From Methanomicrobium mobile BP (GTDB lineage: Archaea; Halobacteriota; Methanomicrobia; Methanomicrobiales; Methanomicrobiaceae): DNA of 64,000 nt. The DNA is taken from NCBI RefSeq assembly GCF_000711215.1, contig NZ_JOMF01000009.1, positions 1 through 64,000 of the forward strand, read 5' to 3'. The translations under genes were made by a program, and so were the position numbers. Shown here piece after piece: positions 36,570 to 44,963 of this stretch. The first letter of the stretch is position 1; every line of letters begins with the position of its first letter. The notes beneath the pieces were generated by a model. It did not search any database and had not been told where the DNA came from. It was given only the letters and a program-made list of their open reading frames with translations.

Positions 36570-37346
36570 TTATCTCAGGTATTCGACGGCTTTGTTGTGA
36601 ATTTTGCCGTTGGTGGCTATGAGGCACTGACCGCGGCTTACGTCGTCGGTGAAGTGCACGGGCTGCCCGTTCTTGTCGGTTACCCTGCCGCCCGCTTCCG
36701 TGCAGAAGAGGATTCCTGCCGCGGCATCGGTCACGCGCAGGGTGTTTCTGAGGTCTATGAAGCCGTCGAGCCTGCCGCAGCCGACATAGCAGAGTTCGAG
36801 TGCGGATGCGCCGTAGAGTCTCCAGCGGCGGATTTTCGTGCCGATTTTAAGGATGGTCTCGGGGTCGAACTTCTTGCAGTAGACGCTGATTGTGCTCTTC
36901 TCGAGGAGGTTTGTCGCGGAGACGTTTACCCGCTTTCCGTCACGGTATGCGCCTTTTCCGAGTTCGGCGTAGAAGGTTTCGCCGTGTGCGAGGTCGCGGA
37001 CATATGCCTTTTTTGTGACTCCCGATTCGGCGTATGCGACCGAGAGTGCGTAGAACGGGTTGCCGGTGACGGCATTGTGCGTTCCGTCGACGGGGTCGAG
37101 GTAGATGGTTCCGGTGCTTCCGCCCATGTCGATGTGCCCTATCTCTTCGCTGATGAGATCTTTGCACGGACAGTCGCGCCTGAAGCATTCTATGACGATT
37201 TCCTCGGCGATTTCGTCGATGGCTTCGGTGGGGGTACCGTCCGCGCCCATTTTGATGACGTTTCCGCCTTCTTCCGTCCCTATTAGCGGCGATATCGCCG
37301 CAGTTACCTTTTCCGCCGCGGTCTCACAACACTCTAAAAATTCCAT
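36570..37346 (-). CDS. inositol monophosphatase/fructose-1,6-bisphosphatase
   Basis: The 258-residue protein belongs to the Mg-dependent IMPase superfamily: MGADGTPTEAIDEIAEEI, LISEEIG, IYLDPVDGTHNAVTG (the DPxDGT metal motif) and RVTDAAAGILFCTEAGG. Archaeal members usually hydrolyse both inositol-1-phosphate and fructose-1,6-bisphosphate. It is probably involved in gluconeogenesis or inositol lipid synthesis. It lies upstream of nadK on the same strand. Archaea and some bacteria carry fusions of these two enzymes, supporting a functional link. Confidence 0.92.
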   Translation of the reverse strand: MEFLECCETAAEKVTAAISPLIGTEEGGNVIKMGADGTPTEAIDEIAEEIVIECFRRDCPCKDLISEEIGHIDMGGSTGTIYLDPVDGTHNAVTGNPFYALSVAYAESGVTKKAYVRDLAHGETFYAELGKGAYRDGKRVNVSATNLLEKSTISVYCKKFDPETILKIGTKIRRWRLYGASALELCYVGCGRLDGFIDLRNTLRVTDAAAGILFCTEAGGRVTDKNGQPVHFTDDVSRGQCLIATNGKIHNKAVEYLR

Positions 37347-37381
37347 TTCGTACTCCGGTTAATGAATCATTATTCGCTTAG

Positions 37382-37390
37382 TTTATTTAA
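37382..37390 (+). promoter_or_regulatory. TATA box for aIF5A
   Basis: TTTATTTAA lies 36-44 nt upstream of the aIF5A ATG. A start site about 25 nt downstream would give a very short leader of roughly 10-15 nt. Confidence 0.5.
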
Positions 37391-37425
37391 GTTGTCAGTA
37401 ATATAATATTAGAGTTTGATCAATC

Positions 37426-37812
37426 ATGAAAGAACAGACTGAAATTGGTAAGCTAAAGGAAGGACGATATGTTGTCGTCGATGATGAGCCGTGTAAGATT
37501 TTGAGCATCGCTATCTCAAAACCGGGTAAGCACGGTGCGGCAAAGTCAAGAATGGATGTTGTAGGTATCTTTGACGGCGTTAAGCGCTCAATCGTCCAGC
37601 CGGTCACGGCAAAGACCTATATCCCCGTCGTTGAACGCTGTATCGCTCAGGTTATCTCGATTGCGGGCACAAGCGTCCAGCTCATGGATGCCAAGACATT
37701 CGATATGTTCGAGCTTCAGGTCAGCGAGGATGTCGCGGCAAAGCTCGTCGCGGGAACCGAGGTTCCGTATATCGCGTCGCTCAACAAGAAGAAGCTTGAT
37801 ATCGACGAGTAA
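37426..37812 (+). CDS. eif5A: translation factor aIF5A
   Basis: The 128-residue protein is archaeal initiation/elongation factor 5A. The hypusine/deoxyhypusine loop KPGKHGAAK is intact, with modifiable Lys35, followed by the KOW-like first domain and an OB-fold second domain (LMDAKTFDMFELQVSED). It helps ribosomes through polyproline and similar stretches. It is monocistronic, with a TATA box at a normal distance and very short leader. Deoxyhypusine synthase is not in this window. Confidence 0.97.
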   Translation: MKEQTEIGKLKEGRYVVVDDEPCKILSIAISKPGKHGAAKSRMDVVGIFDGVKRSIVQPVTAKTYIPVVERCIAQVISIAGTSVQLMDAKTFDMFELQVSEDVAAKLVAGTEVPYIASLNKKKLDIDE

Positions 37813-38019
37813 TCGGTCGGGTTTCGTTATATTAGATATCAGATTAAAAGGACAGCAGTCTTTTATGCGTTGATGCGTTGATGAAATGCTTCTTTTGAGG
37901 CGTTTCGGATACAATATCAATATTATTTCACTTTCTGCCGGATTTTAAGTTTCGGAGTTCGGAGAAGAGTTTTGGTTTAAGTTTTTTTGACTTTTTCAGA
38001 GAGTCGGGTTGCCGCGTTC

Positions 38020-38706
38020 TTATTTGAGGCTGAGAATGCCGGCGAGTTCGCCGAAGTTTTCTATGGTGTAGTCGGGGATGACGTCTTTTGCGGGTATTTT
38101 CATCCAGTCGCCGTATTTTGCGTAGACGCTTGTCATGCCGAGTCTGTTGGCGGGTTCGACCTCGCGGCGGAGGCTGTCGCCGACGACCATGGAAACACCC
38201 GCGGCTGCGCCGAGCTTTTCAAGGGCATAGAGGAAGGTGGGAGGCTCGGGTTTTCTCGCGCCGGATATGTCGGGGGAGACTGCGCAGTCGAAGTATTGCG
38301 CGAGGTTGGTCTTTGTCAGCCGCTTTTTGGCCTGAGAGCTTTCGGCGTCGGTGATGATTGCGGTCTTTATCCCCGCGCTTTTTATCTTTTCGAGTGTGGG
38401 GACAACGTTGTCGTAGAGGACGAGGGAGTTGAGTTTTACGCTCTCGTAGATGCAGACGGCGGTTTCGTAGTCGGCTTCGTTATAGATGCCGTTGTCTTTC
38501 ATGAATTTCTCGATGTTGGCGTGGTTTTCGTAGCCGAGACCGCTGTTTAAGAAGTAGCGCATGAGGTCCCAGTCGGTACCTTTGCCCAGAAATTCGCAGA
38601 TCTTTCCGCACGAGGCAATTTTCGCGGCGGCGAAATCGAAGAGGGTGTTGTCCATGTCGAAGAGTATGGCGGTTATTTCCGTTTTTGCCGCTGTGCAGGT
38701 GTTCAT
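38020..38706 (-). CDS. HAD-superfamily hydrolase
   Basis: The 228-residue protein has HAD motif I (ILFDMDNTLFDFA), motif II (TAIITDAESSQ, with Thr as the conserved hydroxyl residue), motif III lysine (GARKPEPPTF) and motif IV (MVVGDSLRREV with a second Asp environment). It is a small-molecule phosphatase of the subfamily with an alpha-helical cap. The length is typical. The substrate is unknown, and phosphoglycolate phosphatase-like enzymes are the closest in pattern. It is flanked by aIF5A (divergent side) and a tRNA. Confidence 0.88.
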   Translation of the reverse strand: MNTCTAAKTEITAILFDMDNTLFDFAAAKIASCGKICEFLGKGTDWDLMRYFLNSGLGYENHANIEKFMKDNGIYNEADYETAVCIYESVKLNSLVLYDNVVPTLEKIKSAGIKTAIITDAESSQAKKRLTKTNLAQYFDCAVSPDISGARKPEPPTFLYALEKLGAAAGVSMVVGDSLRREVEPANRLGMTSVYAKYGDWMKIPAKDVIPDYTIENFGELAGILSLK

Positions 38707-38892
38707 GATACTTTCTTGTATTTTTCCCTAAATAAATGCGGCGAAGTTGACCAAAATTTATCCTGACCGAAAATCCGCGCCTATTGCACCCGCAGGCGTT
38801 TTGCGGGTTTGCGGACGCAGGCGTATGCGGATAAGAGTTGTCAAAATGCGAAATGAAATTTCAAAGAAAAAATTGGGGTTTTACCCCGCGTA

Positions 38893-39007
38893 TGCCGTCG
38901 ACGGGACCCGAACCCGCGACCTCCAGATATCTCAGATATCAAAGCGCCCCGAAATGTGCTCAAAAACCCTATGAGTCTGGCGCCCTAACCAACTAGGCCA
39001 CGACGGC
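38893..39007 (-). tRNA. tRNA-Met (CAU) with intron
   Basis: Read on the minus strand, the acceptor stem GCCGTCG pairs with CGACGGC, followed by discriminator A. The D arm (GGCCTAGTTGGTTAGGGC), anticodon stem CCAGA/TCTGG and T arm GCGGGTTCGGGTCCCG(C/T) are all present. The anticodon loop reads CTCATA, interrupted after position 37 by a 41-nt intron at about 38929-38969. The CAU anticodon most likely means elongator Met, which often carries an intron in archaea; the modified Ile tRNA with the same anticodon cannot be entirely excluded. CCA is not encoded. Confidence 0.88.
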
Positions 39008-39157
39008 ACTTCAGTTTTTTGCCGTTGGTTTGGTGCACACAAAGTGCATATTTAAAACGACGGATAATTTATTAAAGTTTATGATATTCACCTGCGGCGA
39101 CGGGACCGCAGGGTGCCGATGCGGGTCGGTGACGGGGCAAAGGCGGGTCAACTGCGG

Positions 39158-39949
39158 TCAGTGACGGCGTTTGTCGGGCGAGATCTTCTGTCTGCTCTTT
39201 GTGGGCCGCATCTTGGAGGGTCTTTTTGCGCCGCTCTGCGGGCGGTGTGCGCCGGAGTTCGAGGGTCTGCCCGCGGGGCGCGTGCGTGGTCTGCCGGCAC
39301 CCGGGTTGCGGCGGTTTTCGCCGCGGTCGCCCTGTGAGTCGCGGCATCTGCTTCCGGTATGTCCGGAGTAGGGGTTTCTTCTCTCGCTGTTTATCGAGTT
39401 CTTCGGCATGTAGCCGAGTCTTGAGTCCGAGGCGCCGTATCTCTGCGGCGTGTGAGGGGCAAAGGATCTTGCCGACGCGGACGAACGTCTGCCGCCGAAG
39501 TCCTCACCGCCATAGTCGTCGTAATCGCCGTATCCGCGTGAGGGACGGGCATAGGATGATGGTTTGCCTGCGGAATATGAGGGTTTGCCGGCTGTCTTCG
39601 GTCCCGGGGATTTTGAGGAGCCGGACTTTGAGGGCTTGTGCGCCGGTCTGCTGCTGTTTTGTCCTGCCGCGGCGTCCGTATGGCGCGATGCCGTATCCCT
39701 TCCCCTTGCCAGAACCATGGTCCTGCCGCGTGCCTGAAGGAGGATTGTGCCGCTTTCTTCGGCGACGGCTTTCGGGTCGATGTCGGTGTTCCTGAGCCAT
39801 TTGACCTTGATTATGTCCTCGGTCTTTGTCTGGCGGCGAATCTCTTCGATGATATTGTCGGTGCAGCCCATCTTTCCTATCCACAGGGTTGCTTTCAGCT
39901 CATGCAGGTCTTTGGGGGTATATTTATTGTAAGCCTTGTCGTTACTCAT
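39158..39949 (-). CDS. CRM/YhbY-type RNA-binding protein with long disordered tail
   Basis: The first 90 residues form a CRM (YhbY) domain: YTPKDLHELKATLWIGKMG, TEDIIKVKWLRNTDI, GTILLQARGRTMVLAR. CRM proteins bind ribosomal precursors or tRNA. The remaining 170 residues are rich in Arg, Gly, Ser, Pro and Lys and lack hydrophobic cores, so they are predicted to be disordered and RNA-binding. Archaeal relatives are usually only about 90 residues, making this tail unusual. It overlaps the RNase P subunit gene by 8 bp, which fits the known YhbY/Rpr2 association in archaea. Confidence 0.82.
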   Translation of the reverse strand: MSNDKAYNKYTPKDLHELKATLWIGKMGCTDNIIEEIRRQTKTEDIIKVKWLRNTDIDPKAVAEESGTILLQARGRTMVLARGRDTASRHTDAAAGQNSSRPAHKPSKSGSSKSPGPKTAGKPSYSAGKPSSYARPSRGYGDYDDYGGEDFGGRRSSASARSFAPHTPQRYGASDSRLGYMPKNSINSERRNPYSGHTGSRCRDSQGDRGENRRNPGAGRPRTRPAGRPSNSGAHRPQSGAKRPSKMRPTKSRQKISPDKRRH

Positions 39950-40301
39950 TATTTTTCCTCTCCGGCAGAGGATAACGGCGGATTGCGCCGCAATTCTCGC
40001 ATGTCACGATTACTTTGTTCCTGTATATCCTTGTCTTCACATTGCGCCCGGGCATAAAAAAACTGTTGCACTTGCGGCAGAAATAACGGTTATACGGTTT
40101 TTTAATGCGGATTCTGTACTTCATTGCGAGGGTTCTCGCATGTTTTACGCAGGTTGCGCAGAATGTCCCGTACGCCGTGCCCGTTGCGCCGTTCCCTTCG
40201 GCTCCGGCATTTCCGGCATGCTCTATTGCAAGCTCAAAGAGCCGGTTTATTCTTTCTTCCGCCAGGGAACGCTGTTTTACACGGTCGTTACGTCTTGCCA
40301 T
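39942..40301 (-). CDS. rnp4: ribonuclease P protein component 4 (Rpr2)
   Basis: The 119-residue protein is the Rpr2/Rpp21 homolog: a basic helical N-terminus (RRNDRVKQRSLAEERINRLFELA), then four zinc ligands (FCATCVKHARTLAM; YNRYFCRKCNSFFMPGRN; VTCENCGAIRRYPL). It binds RNase P RNA for 5' tRNA maturation. It precedes the CRM-protein gene with overlapping ends; this pairing is common in Euryarchaeota. Upstream is a region of TACGTCTTA repeats with no gene. Confidence 0.95.
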   Translation of the reverse strand: MARRNDRVKQRSLAEERINRLFELAIEHAGNAGAEGNGATGTAYGTFCATCVKHARTLAMKYRIRIKKPYNRYFCRKCNSFFMPGRNVKTRIYRNKVIVTCENCGAIRRYPLPERKNNE

Positions 40302-40309
40302 ATTCGCTT

Positions 40310-40420
40310 TTTTATGCGTCGTTTACGTTTTATACGTCTTATACGTCTTATGCGTCTTATACGTTTTTTACGCTTTTTACGTCTATTACGTTTTTATGCG
40401 CCTTTTACGCGCTTTTTTGC
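40310..40420. repeat. TACGTYTTA-type degenerate tandem repeat
   Basis: About ten units of 9-10 bp (TACGTCTTA, TGCGTCTTA, TACGTTTTT and variants) run head to tail upstream of rnp4, in the 275-bp gap before purN. The top strand is almost purely T, C and G with few A. Apparent reading frames through it are spurious, since they encode only FYTSYTSY-like simple sequence. Confidence 0.75.
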
Positions 40421-40576
40421 GTCGCTTCTTCCCGATTGTGCGCAGCGGTTATCTCCCGCCGGTGTGCTTCTCTATTGTTTTCAGTTACGCGTCTCTATAT
40501 ATTGCACATGCAAAGGTATAATACACGCGGAAAATCACACGGAAAAAGGTCGGTTATTGAATGTTGTTATTGAGTG

Positions 40577-41182
40577 TTATTCGAGGATTCTTACCCTGCG
40601 GCCTTCGAGGACGAGTCTGTCGTCGCAGAAGAGTGCGAGTGCCTTGGGAAGCGCGATATGCTCTTCTTTGAGGATTCTCTCGGCAAGGGTGTCTTCGTCA
40701 TCGTCGTCGAGGACGGGGACGACGTGCTGGAGGATGATTGCGCCGCTGTCCATGCCTTCGTCGACGAAATGGACGGTGCAGCCCGCGACTTTTACGCCGT
40801 ATTCGACCGCCTGCCGCTGGGCGTGCAGTCCCGTGAATGACGGCAGGAGTGCGGGGTGGATGTTTATCATCCGACCTTTGAAGGCTCTTGCGGTCTCGGT
40901 GTCCAAGAGGCGCATGTAGCCTGCGAGGACGAAGACGTCGGGGTTTACCTCCGCCATCGTGCGGCGGAGCTCGGTGTTGTAGTCGTCGCGGGTCTTAAAG
41001 CTGTTGAAGTCGATGATTTTTACGGGGATTCCCGCTTTTTCCGCACGCTCTATGGCGTATGCATCGGGCTTGTCGGTGATGAGGCAGACGATTTTTCCGT
41101 TGATACTGCCGTCTTTTACCTTTTCGATTACGGACTGAAAGTTTGATCCTCTGCCGGAGGCGAGCACTGCGATGCGTTTCAT
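40577..41182 (-). CDS. purN: phosphoribosylglycinamide formyltransferase
   Basis: The 201-residue protein contains the folate-dependent transformylase features: IAVLASGRGSNFQSVIE (phosphate loop), VFVLAGYMRLL, INIHPALLPSFTGLHAQ with the catalytic Asn and His, and GCTVHFVDEGMDSGAII with the catalytic Asp. It formylates GAR in purine synthesis, probably with a formyl-folate analogue. The length is normal. It is the only purine gene here. Confidence 0.95.
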   Translation of the reverse strand: MKRIAVLASGRGSNFQSVIEKVKDGSINGKIVCLITDKPDAYAIERAEKAGIPVKIIDFNSFKTRDDYNTELRRTMAEVNPDVFVLAGYMRLLDTETARAFKGRMINIHPALLPSFTGLHAQRQAVEYGVKVAGCTVHFVDEGMDSGAIILQHVVPVLDDDDEDTLAERILKEEHIALPKALALFCDDRLVLEGRRVRILE

Positions 41183-41221
41183 GTATACTTATTGGTTTTT
41201 ATCGGAAAAAAAGTGTGTTCT

Positions 41222-42511
41222 TCATTCCCCTTCTTCGTTGTCGTATTCTTCGCAGCCTGCGTCAGTGTCGCATTCCTTCGGGACGGTTACCTGTATCTCG
41301 ACGATCTTTCTGCCGCGCATTCTGAGGACCTGCATGGTTATGCCGTTTTCGAGCGTTATTACCTCGTTGCTCTTCGGTATGTGTCCGAGTCTGTTGGTGA
41401 TGAGTCCGCCCATGGTCTTGTAGGATTCTTCGGTGGGCAGGTTGAGGGAGAGTGCGTCGTTTATCTTGCCAATCGGCGCCACTGCGTTGATTATGTAGAC
41501 GCCTTCGCTTATGTCGCGGATTTCGGGTTCTTCCTCGTCGAATTCGTCCATGATCTCGCCGACAAGCTCCTCGAGGATGTCTTCCATGGTGATGAGTCCC
41601 GCAAACGAGCCGTATTCGTCGGCGACGAGGGCGATCTGCATCTTGCGGTTCTGAAGCTCGTTTAAGAGGTCGTCGATCTTCTTGGTTTCGGGGACGAAAT
41701 AGGGTTCGTAGACGAGGTCGTCGATGGTTGCGCCGGCTTTTTTCTCGTAGATTGCCGAGAATATGTCCTTTACGTTTAAGATGCCGGTGATGTTGTCGGT
41801 CTCTTCGGAGTAGACGGGGAGTCTTGTGAAACCGGTTTCGTTGAACATGGCGACGGCGTCTTCGAGGTTCTTTGTGTGTTCTATCATGCAGACGTCGCCG
41901 CGCGGGGTCATGATTTCGCGGGCTACGGTGTCGGAGAATCTGAAGACGCGGTAGAGCATCTCGTGTTCTTCCTCCTCGATTGTGCCGCTTTCTTCGCCGA
42001 CGTCGATCCACTGCTTGATCTCTTCTTCGGTGACTGTGGGGGCGAGTTCGGCGTCGATCTTGAAGAGTTTTTTGAGTCCGTCATAGATCAGGAAGACGGG
42101 GGTGAGGATGTATGAGAGGATTAGGATGAATTTTGCGGCGAAGAGGGCTACTTTCTCGGGGTTCTTGGCGGAGTAGGTCTTGGGTCCTATCTCGCCGAAG
42201 ATGAGCATGAGTATGGTTACGACTCCGGTTGCTATGCCTACTCCGATGTCGCCGTAGATGTTTAGGGCAACGGCGGTGGCTATCGATGCGGCGCCTATGT
42301 TCGCGATGTTGTTGCCGACGAGGATGGTGATGAGGAGGTGGTCGGTGTTCTGTTTGAGTTTGGCTATCGCTCTTGCGCCGCGTTTTCTGGATTCGAGGAG
42401 TGCTCTGGTCTTGGCGTGGTTTATGGAGACGAGCGCTATCTCCGAGCCGGAGAAGAATGCGGAGAGTCCGAGGCAGATTACAAAAAGAGCGATGTTCAGG
42501 TTGTCAATCAT
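41222..42511 (-). CDS. CNNM/CorC-family transporter (DUF21, CBS pair)
   Basis: The 429-residue protein has the standard order: an N-terminal DUF21 membrane domain with four hydrophobic segments (LFVICLGLSAFFSGSEIALVSINHAKTR split over two, then VGNNIANIGAASIATAVAL), a CBS pair (REIMTPRGDVCMIE and DDLVYEPYFVPETK, with ALVADEYGSFAGLITMED) and a C-terminal CorC/HlyC domain (TMGGLITNRLGHIPKSNEV). Members export Mg2+ or Co2+ in a CBS-regulated manner. All parts are present. It lies downstream of nothing related and is probably transcribed alone. Confidence 0.9.
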   Translation of the reverse strand: MIDNLNIALFVICLGLSAFFSGSEIALVSINHAKTRALLESRKRGARAIAKLKQNTDHLLITILVGNNIANIGAASIATAVALNIYGDIGVGIATGVVTILMLIFGEIGPKTYSAKNPEKVALFAAKFILILSYILTPVFLIYDGLKKLFKIDAELAPTVTEEEIKQWIDVGEESGTIEEEEHEMLYRVFRFSDTVAREIMTPRGDVCMIEHTKNLEDAVAMFNETGFTRLPVYSEETDNITGILNVKDIFSAIYEKKAGATIDDLVYEPYFVPETKKIDDLLNELQNRKMQIALVADEYGSFAGLITMEDILEELVGEIMDEFDEEEPEIRDISEGVYIINAVAPIGKINDALSLNLPTEESYKTMGGLITNRLGHIPKSNEVITLENGITMQVLRMRGRKIVEIQVTVPKECDTDAGCEEYDNEEGE

Positions 42512-42659
42512 TTTTTATTGTATTGTCGGGATGTTTTTCTGCTGTCCTATATATCTTGTAAAGGATAGCTGATAAATTATACGCGGCATTTTACGGGGTT
42601 TGTGTCCGATCTTACAAATTCTGCCTGTGAATCGCCGATTTTTCATGTCAATCGCCGAC

Positions 42660-43823
42660 TTACCCTTCAAAGATTGCCTTGAGCAGACCGATTTCGCCGG
42701 CGATGAACTCTTTCTTTTCTTTGAGTGTGAGGGTCTTTCCGAGGTTGAGGTCGTCGATTTCGAGGGTTATGTGCCGCCTGTATCCGCAATCGGCGAGGTA
42801 TTTAAGGACTTCCTGTGCCGCGGGGCTTTGGGATACGGGGAGATGGACGCGGTTTGATTGGGTTCCGCCGGCGTGGACGTTGACGATTTTGTCGAAGTAC
42901 ATGTCTATGTATCGGATTGCGTCTTCCGTTGTTTTTTCGCCCGCACCCGCCAGCGCATGGGAGATGTCGAAGGTGAAGCAGAGGGGTTCGTTTTCACAGC
43001 CGCGGCTGTCGCTGTCGCTGTTGCCGTTGTTGCCGTTTCCGTTGCCGCCTTTTACGGGGAGCATGTCATTCATTTTGAGGTATCTGAACGCGATGTCGTC
43101 GGGTTTTTCTTCGCATTCGTAGTTGTTGTAGTAGCCGCATACGCCGCCGTCGAGGAAGTATTTCATCTGTTCGGGGTCTGTGAGCAGGGCGTTGACTGCG
43201 GGCTGCATGTTCTCGATTGCGACCATCACGCCCGCACCCGCACCATCATACGCACATGCACCCGCATCCGCACCCGCGGACTGCTCCGGCGATGTCTTCG
43301 CTTTCGCCTTGAGTTCCTTTCTCGCGGCATCTATGCTGTCGAGGAAGCGGCAGAGTTTGAGGTAGTCGTAGACCCCGGGCTGCCGTTTGGCTGTCCTTCG
43401 TCCGGGGTGGAGGGTCAGGACTTCGGCGCCGAGGTTGTGTGCCGTTATCAGTGCCCGCCTTGCCCAGAGTGCGGAGACGCGGGCGATGTCGGGATTGACC
43501 GAGCATGGGTTGAGGTCGAGAACGGGGGTGTGGACGGTTATGGGGGAGAGCTGCGGGAATCTGCCGAAGAGCTCTTTGAGGTATCGGTCGGCGGCGGTGT
43601 CGGGGTTTGACATGTAGTCTTTGGGCATCTCGTTGACCCAGAATACGGGGGTTTCGAGCCAGAATTCGACGGAGTCGCATCCGGCACTCAGGGCACTGCG
43701 CAGGATGTCTTCGAGTGTGTATTCGTGGAAGAACATCGTCGAAACCGAGTATTTGGGATGTTTTCCGGTTCGGGATGCCTTTTCCGGTTCGGGTGCGGGG
43801 GGTTTCGAATCGGCGGCGGACAT
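42660..43823 (-). CDS. xylose isomerase-like TIM-barrel protein with simple-sequence loops
   Basis: The 387-residue protein (start ATG 43823) has a TIM-barrel of the AP endonuclease 2/sugar isomerase superfamily: SVEFWLETPVFW, ITVHTPVLDLNP, VLTLHPGRRTAKR, VAIENMQPAVNALL, CFTFDISHALAG, IVNVHAGGTQSNRVHLP and ITLEIDDLNLGKTL. It includes two low-complexity insertions: an Ala/Gly-rich one at about residues 198-218 and an Asn/Gly/Asp-rich one at about 265-285. Both are encoded by hexamer-like DNA repeats and are absent from the paralog at 19211. The longer upstream frame is not conserved. The reaction is unknown. Confidence 0.78.
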   Translation of the reverse strand: MSAADSKPPAPEPEKASRTGKHPKYSVSTMFFHEYTLEDILRSALSAGCDSVEFWLETPVFWVNEMPKDYMSNPDTAADRYLKELFGRFPQLSPITVHTPVLDLNPCSVNPDIARVSALWARRALITAHNLGAEVLTLHPGRRTAKRQPGVYDYLKLCRFLDSIDAARKELKAKAKTSPEQSAGADAGACAYDGAGAGVMVAIENMQPAVNALLTDPEQMKYFLDGGVCGYYNNYECEEKPDDIAFRYLKMNDMLPVKGGNGNGNNGNSDSDSRGCENEPLCFTFDISHALAGAGEKTTEDAIRYIDMYFDKIVNVHAGGTQSNRVHLPVSQSPAAQEVLKYLADCGYRRHITLEIDDLNLGKTLTLKEKKEFIAGEIGLLKAIFEG

Positions 43824-43879
43824 TTGTATCTTCTGAAAATAGGGTGCGGTATGGGATAATATCTTTGTTTCGAGCAATT

Positions 43880-44770
43880 TCAGAGCAGGTCTTTGAGGGG
43901 TATTCTTTCGTCCGTTTTCCATTCGACATTGCCGTCGAAGGATCTGCCGGTGAGGAACATGCCGGCGGCGCTCGGGGAGTCGAAGGTGAGGTCTTCCATG
44001 AGTATGCCGTCGACGATCTTTCCCTGATGTTCGAGTGTCCGGCGCTGGATGCCGATTTTGTCGTTTATGCTTCTGGATATGTTTGCCGAGAGTTTTGAGC
44101 CTTTTCTGAGGATTACATGCCGCTTTGTCGTTTTGCCGCAGAGGACGGGTATCTCCGCCCAGCCGTAGCAGCTTTTGTCGTTGCGGGTGTAGAAGAAGAT
44201 GTCGGTCAGTTTGTCCGACCACATCCAGTCGTTCTTTGCGGGTGCGGAGAGGTTGGTCCTCGGGAATATCATGTAGGGGAAGCAGCGGAGGTAGGTGATT
44301 ATTTCTCTTTCGTATTCTTCGCATCTGCGCAGCATTTCGGCGTCGAGTTCGTAGTGCTTCCTGCGGTATTGTGCGTTGCAGTCGGATTCTGCGGGTGCGG
44401 GGGAGAGGTTGACGAAGTTTGTCCTCAGGTATATGTCTTCGCAGACGGCGTTTTCAAGGTATCCGAGTTCGCCCGCGGTGATCTCGCGGCTGCACCTGAA
44501 TGCCGCCGCGGTGTGCCACTTTGAGTCGAGTTCGCCGGAGTGGGTGTTTTCGAGGCGGCGGTATATTGTTTCGTGACCGGACTGGTCGACGTAGAGGGAG
44601 TCGGTGCCGATGAGGAGCATGATTATGCCTCTGCCGTCGAGGAAGTCGGCGTATTTTTTGAGGTCTTCTCTTTTTACCCTGAGTGCCCGGAATGCCGGCG
44701 AGCCTTCGAGTTCCATGGTGATGTTGCCGTCGTATGTGCAGTCTTCGAGATGGATATTTACGCCCGACAT
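43880..44770 (-). CDS. GIY-YIG nuclease-like protein with DUF4357 domain
   Basis: The 296-residue protein has a GIY-YIG-like segment around residues 46-75 (RGIIMLLIGTDSLYVDQSG, then RRLENTHSGELDSKW). Helices and LGYLENAVCEDIYLR follow. The C-terminal region HVILRKGSKLSANIS..., GILMEDLTFDSPSAAGMFLTGRSFDG matches the DUF4357 domain often found after GIY-YIG domains. This pairing occurs in putative defence or DNA-processing nucleases. The canonical second tyrosine/arginine residues are partly altered (YVDQSG in place of YVGQSG), so activity is uncertain. It is followed downstream by the TIM-barrel gene after about 55 bp. Confidence 0.72.
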   Translation of the reverse strand: MSGVNIHLEDCTYDGNITMELEGSPAFRALRVKREDLKKYADFLDGRGIIMLLIGTDSLYVDQSGHETIYRRLENTHSGELDSKWHTAAAFRCSREITAGELGYLENAVCEDIYLRTNFVNLSPAPAESDCNAQYRRKHYELDAEMLRRCEEYEREIITYLRCFPYMIFPRTNLSAPAKNDWMWSDKLTDIFFYTRNDKSCYGWAEIPVLCGKTTKRHVILRKGSKLSANISRSINDKIGIQRRTLEHQGKIVDGILMEDLTFDSPSAAGMFLTGRSFDGNVEWKTDERIPLKDLL

Positions 44771-44963
44771 TTGTGGATAGGGTTAGTTTTACCTTTTAAT
44801 ATCATTTGCGATTGTGCGGGTTCATATTGTTGTATCAATTCGCGGATTCGGGGGGATAACGGCGTGATTTCGGGGGTGGCGGGGGCGGTATTATTTAATC
44901 GGATGACCAATGTATATGCAGGTCATGTCCCGCAGGCGGCGGGGATGACCCGGGGAAGTGTGT

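Noticed and set aside
38747-38974. Reading frame containing DGTRTRDLQ
   Set aside because: It overlaps the intron-containing tRNA on the other strand and encodes the typical tRNA-derived false peptide.
43824-44324. N-terminal extension of the TIM-barrel frame
   Set aside because: It overlaps the GIY-YIG/DUF4357 gene on the same strand in another frame and shows no family similarity; conserved sequence begins after the ATG at 43823.
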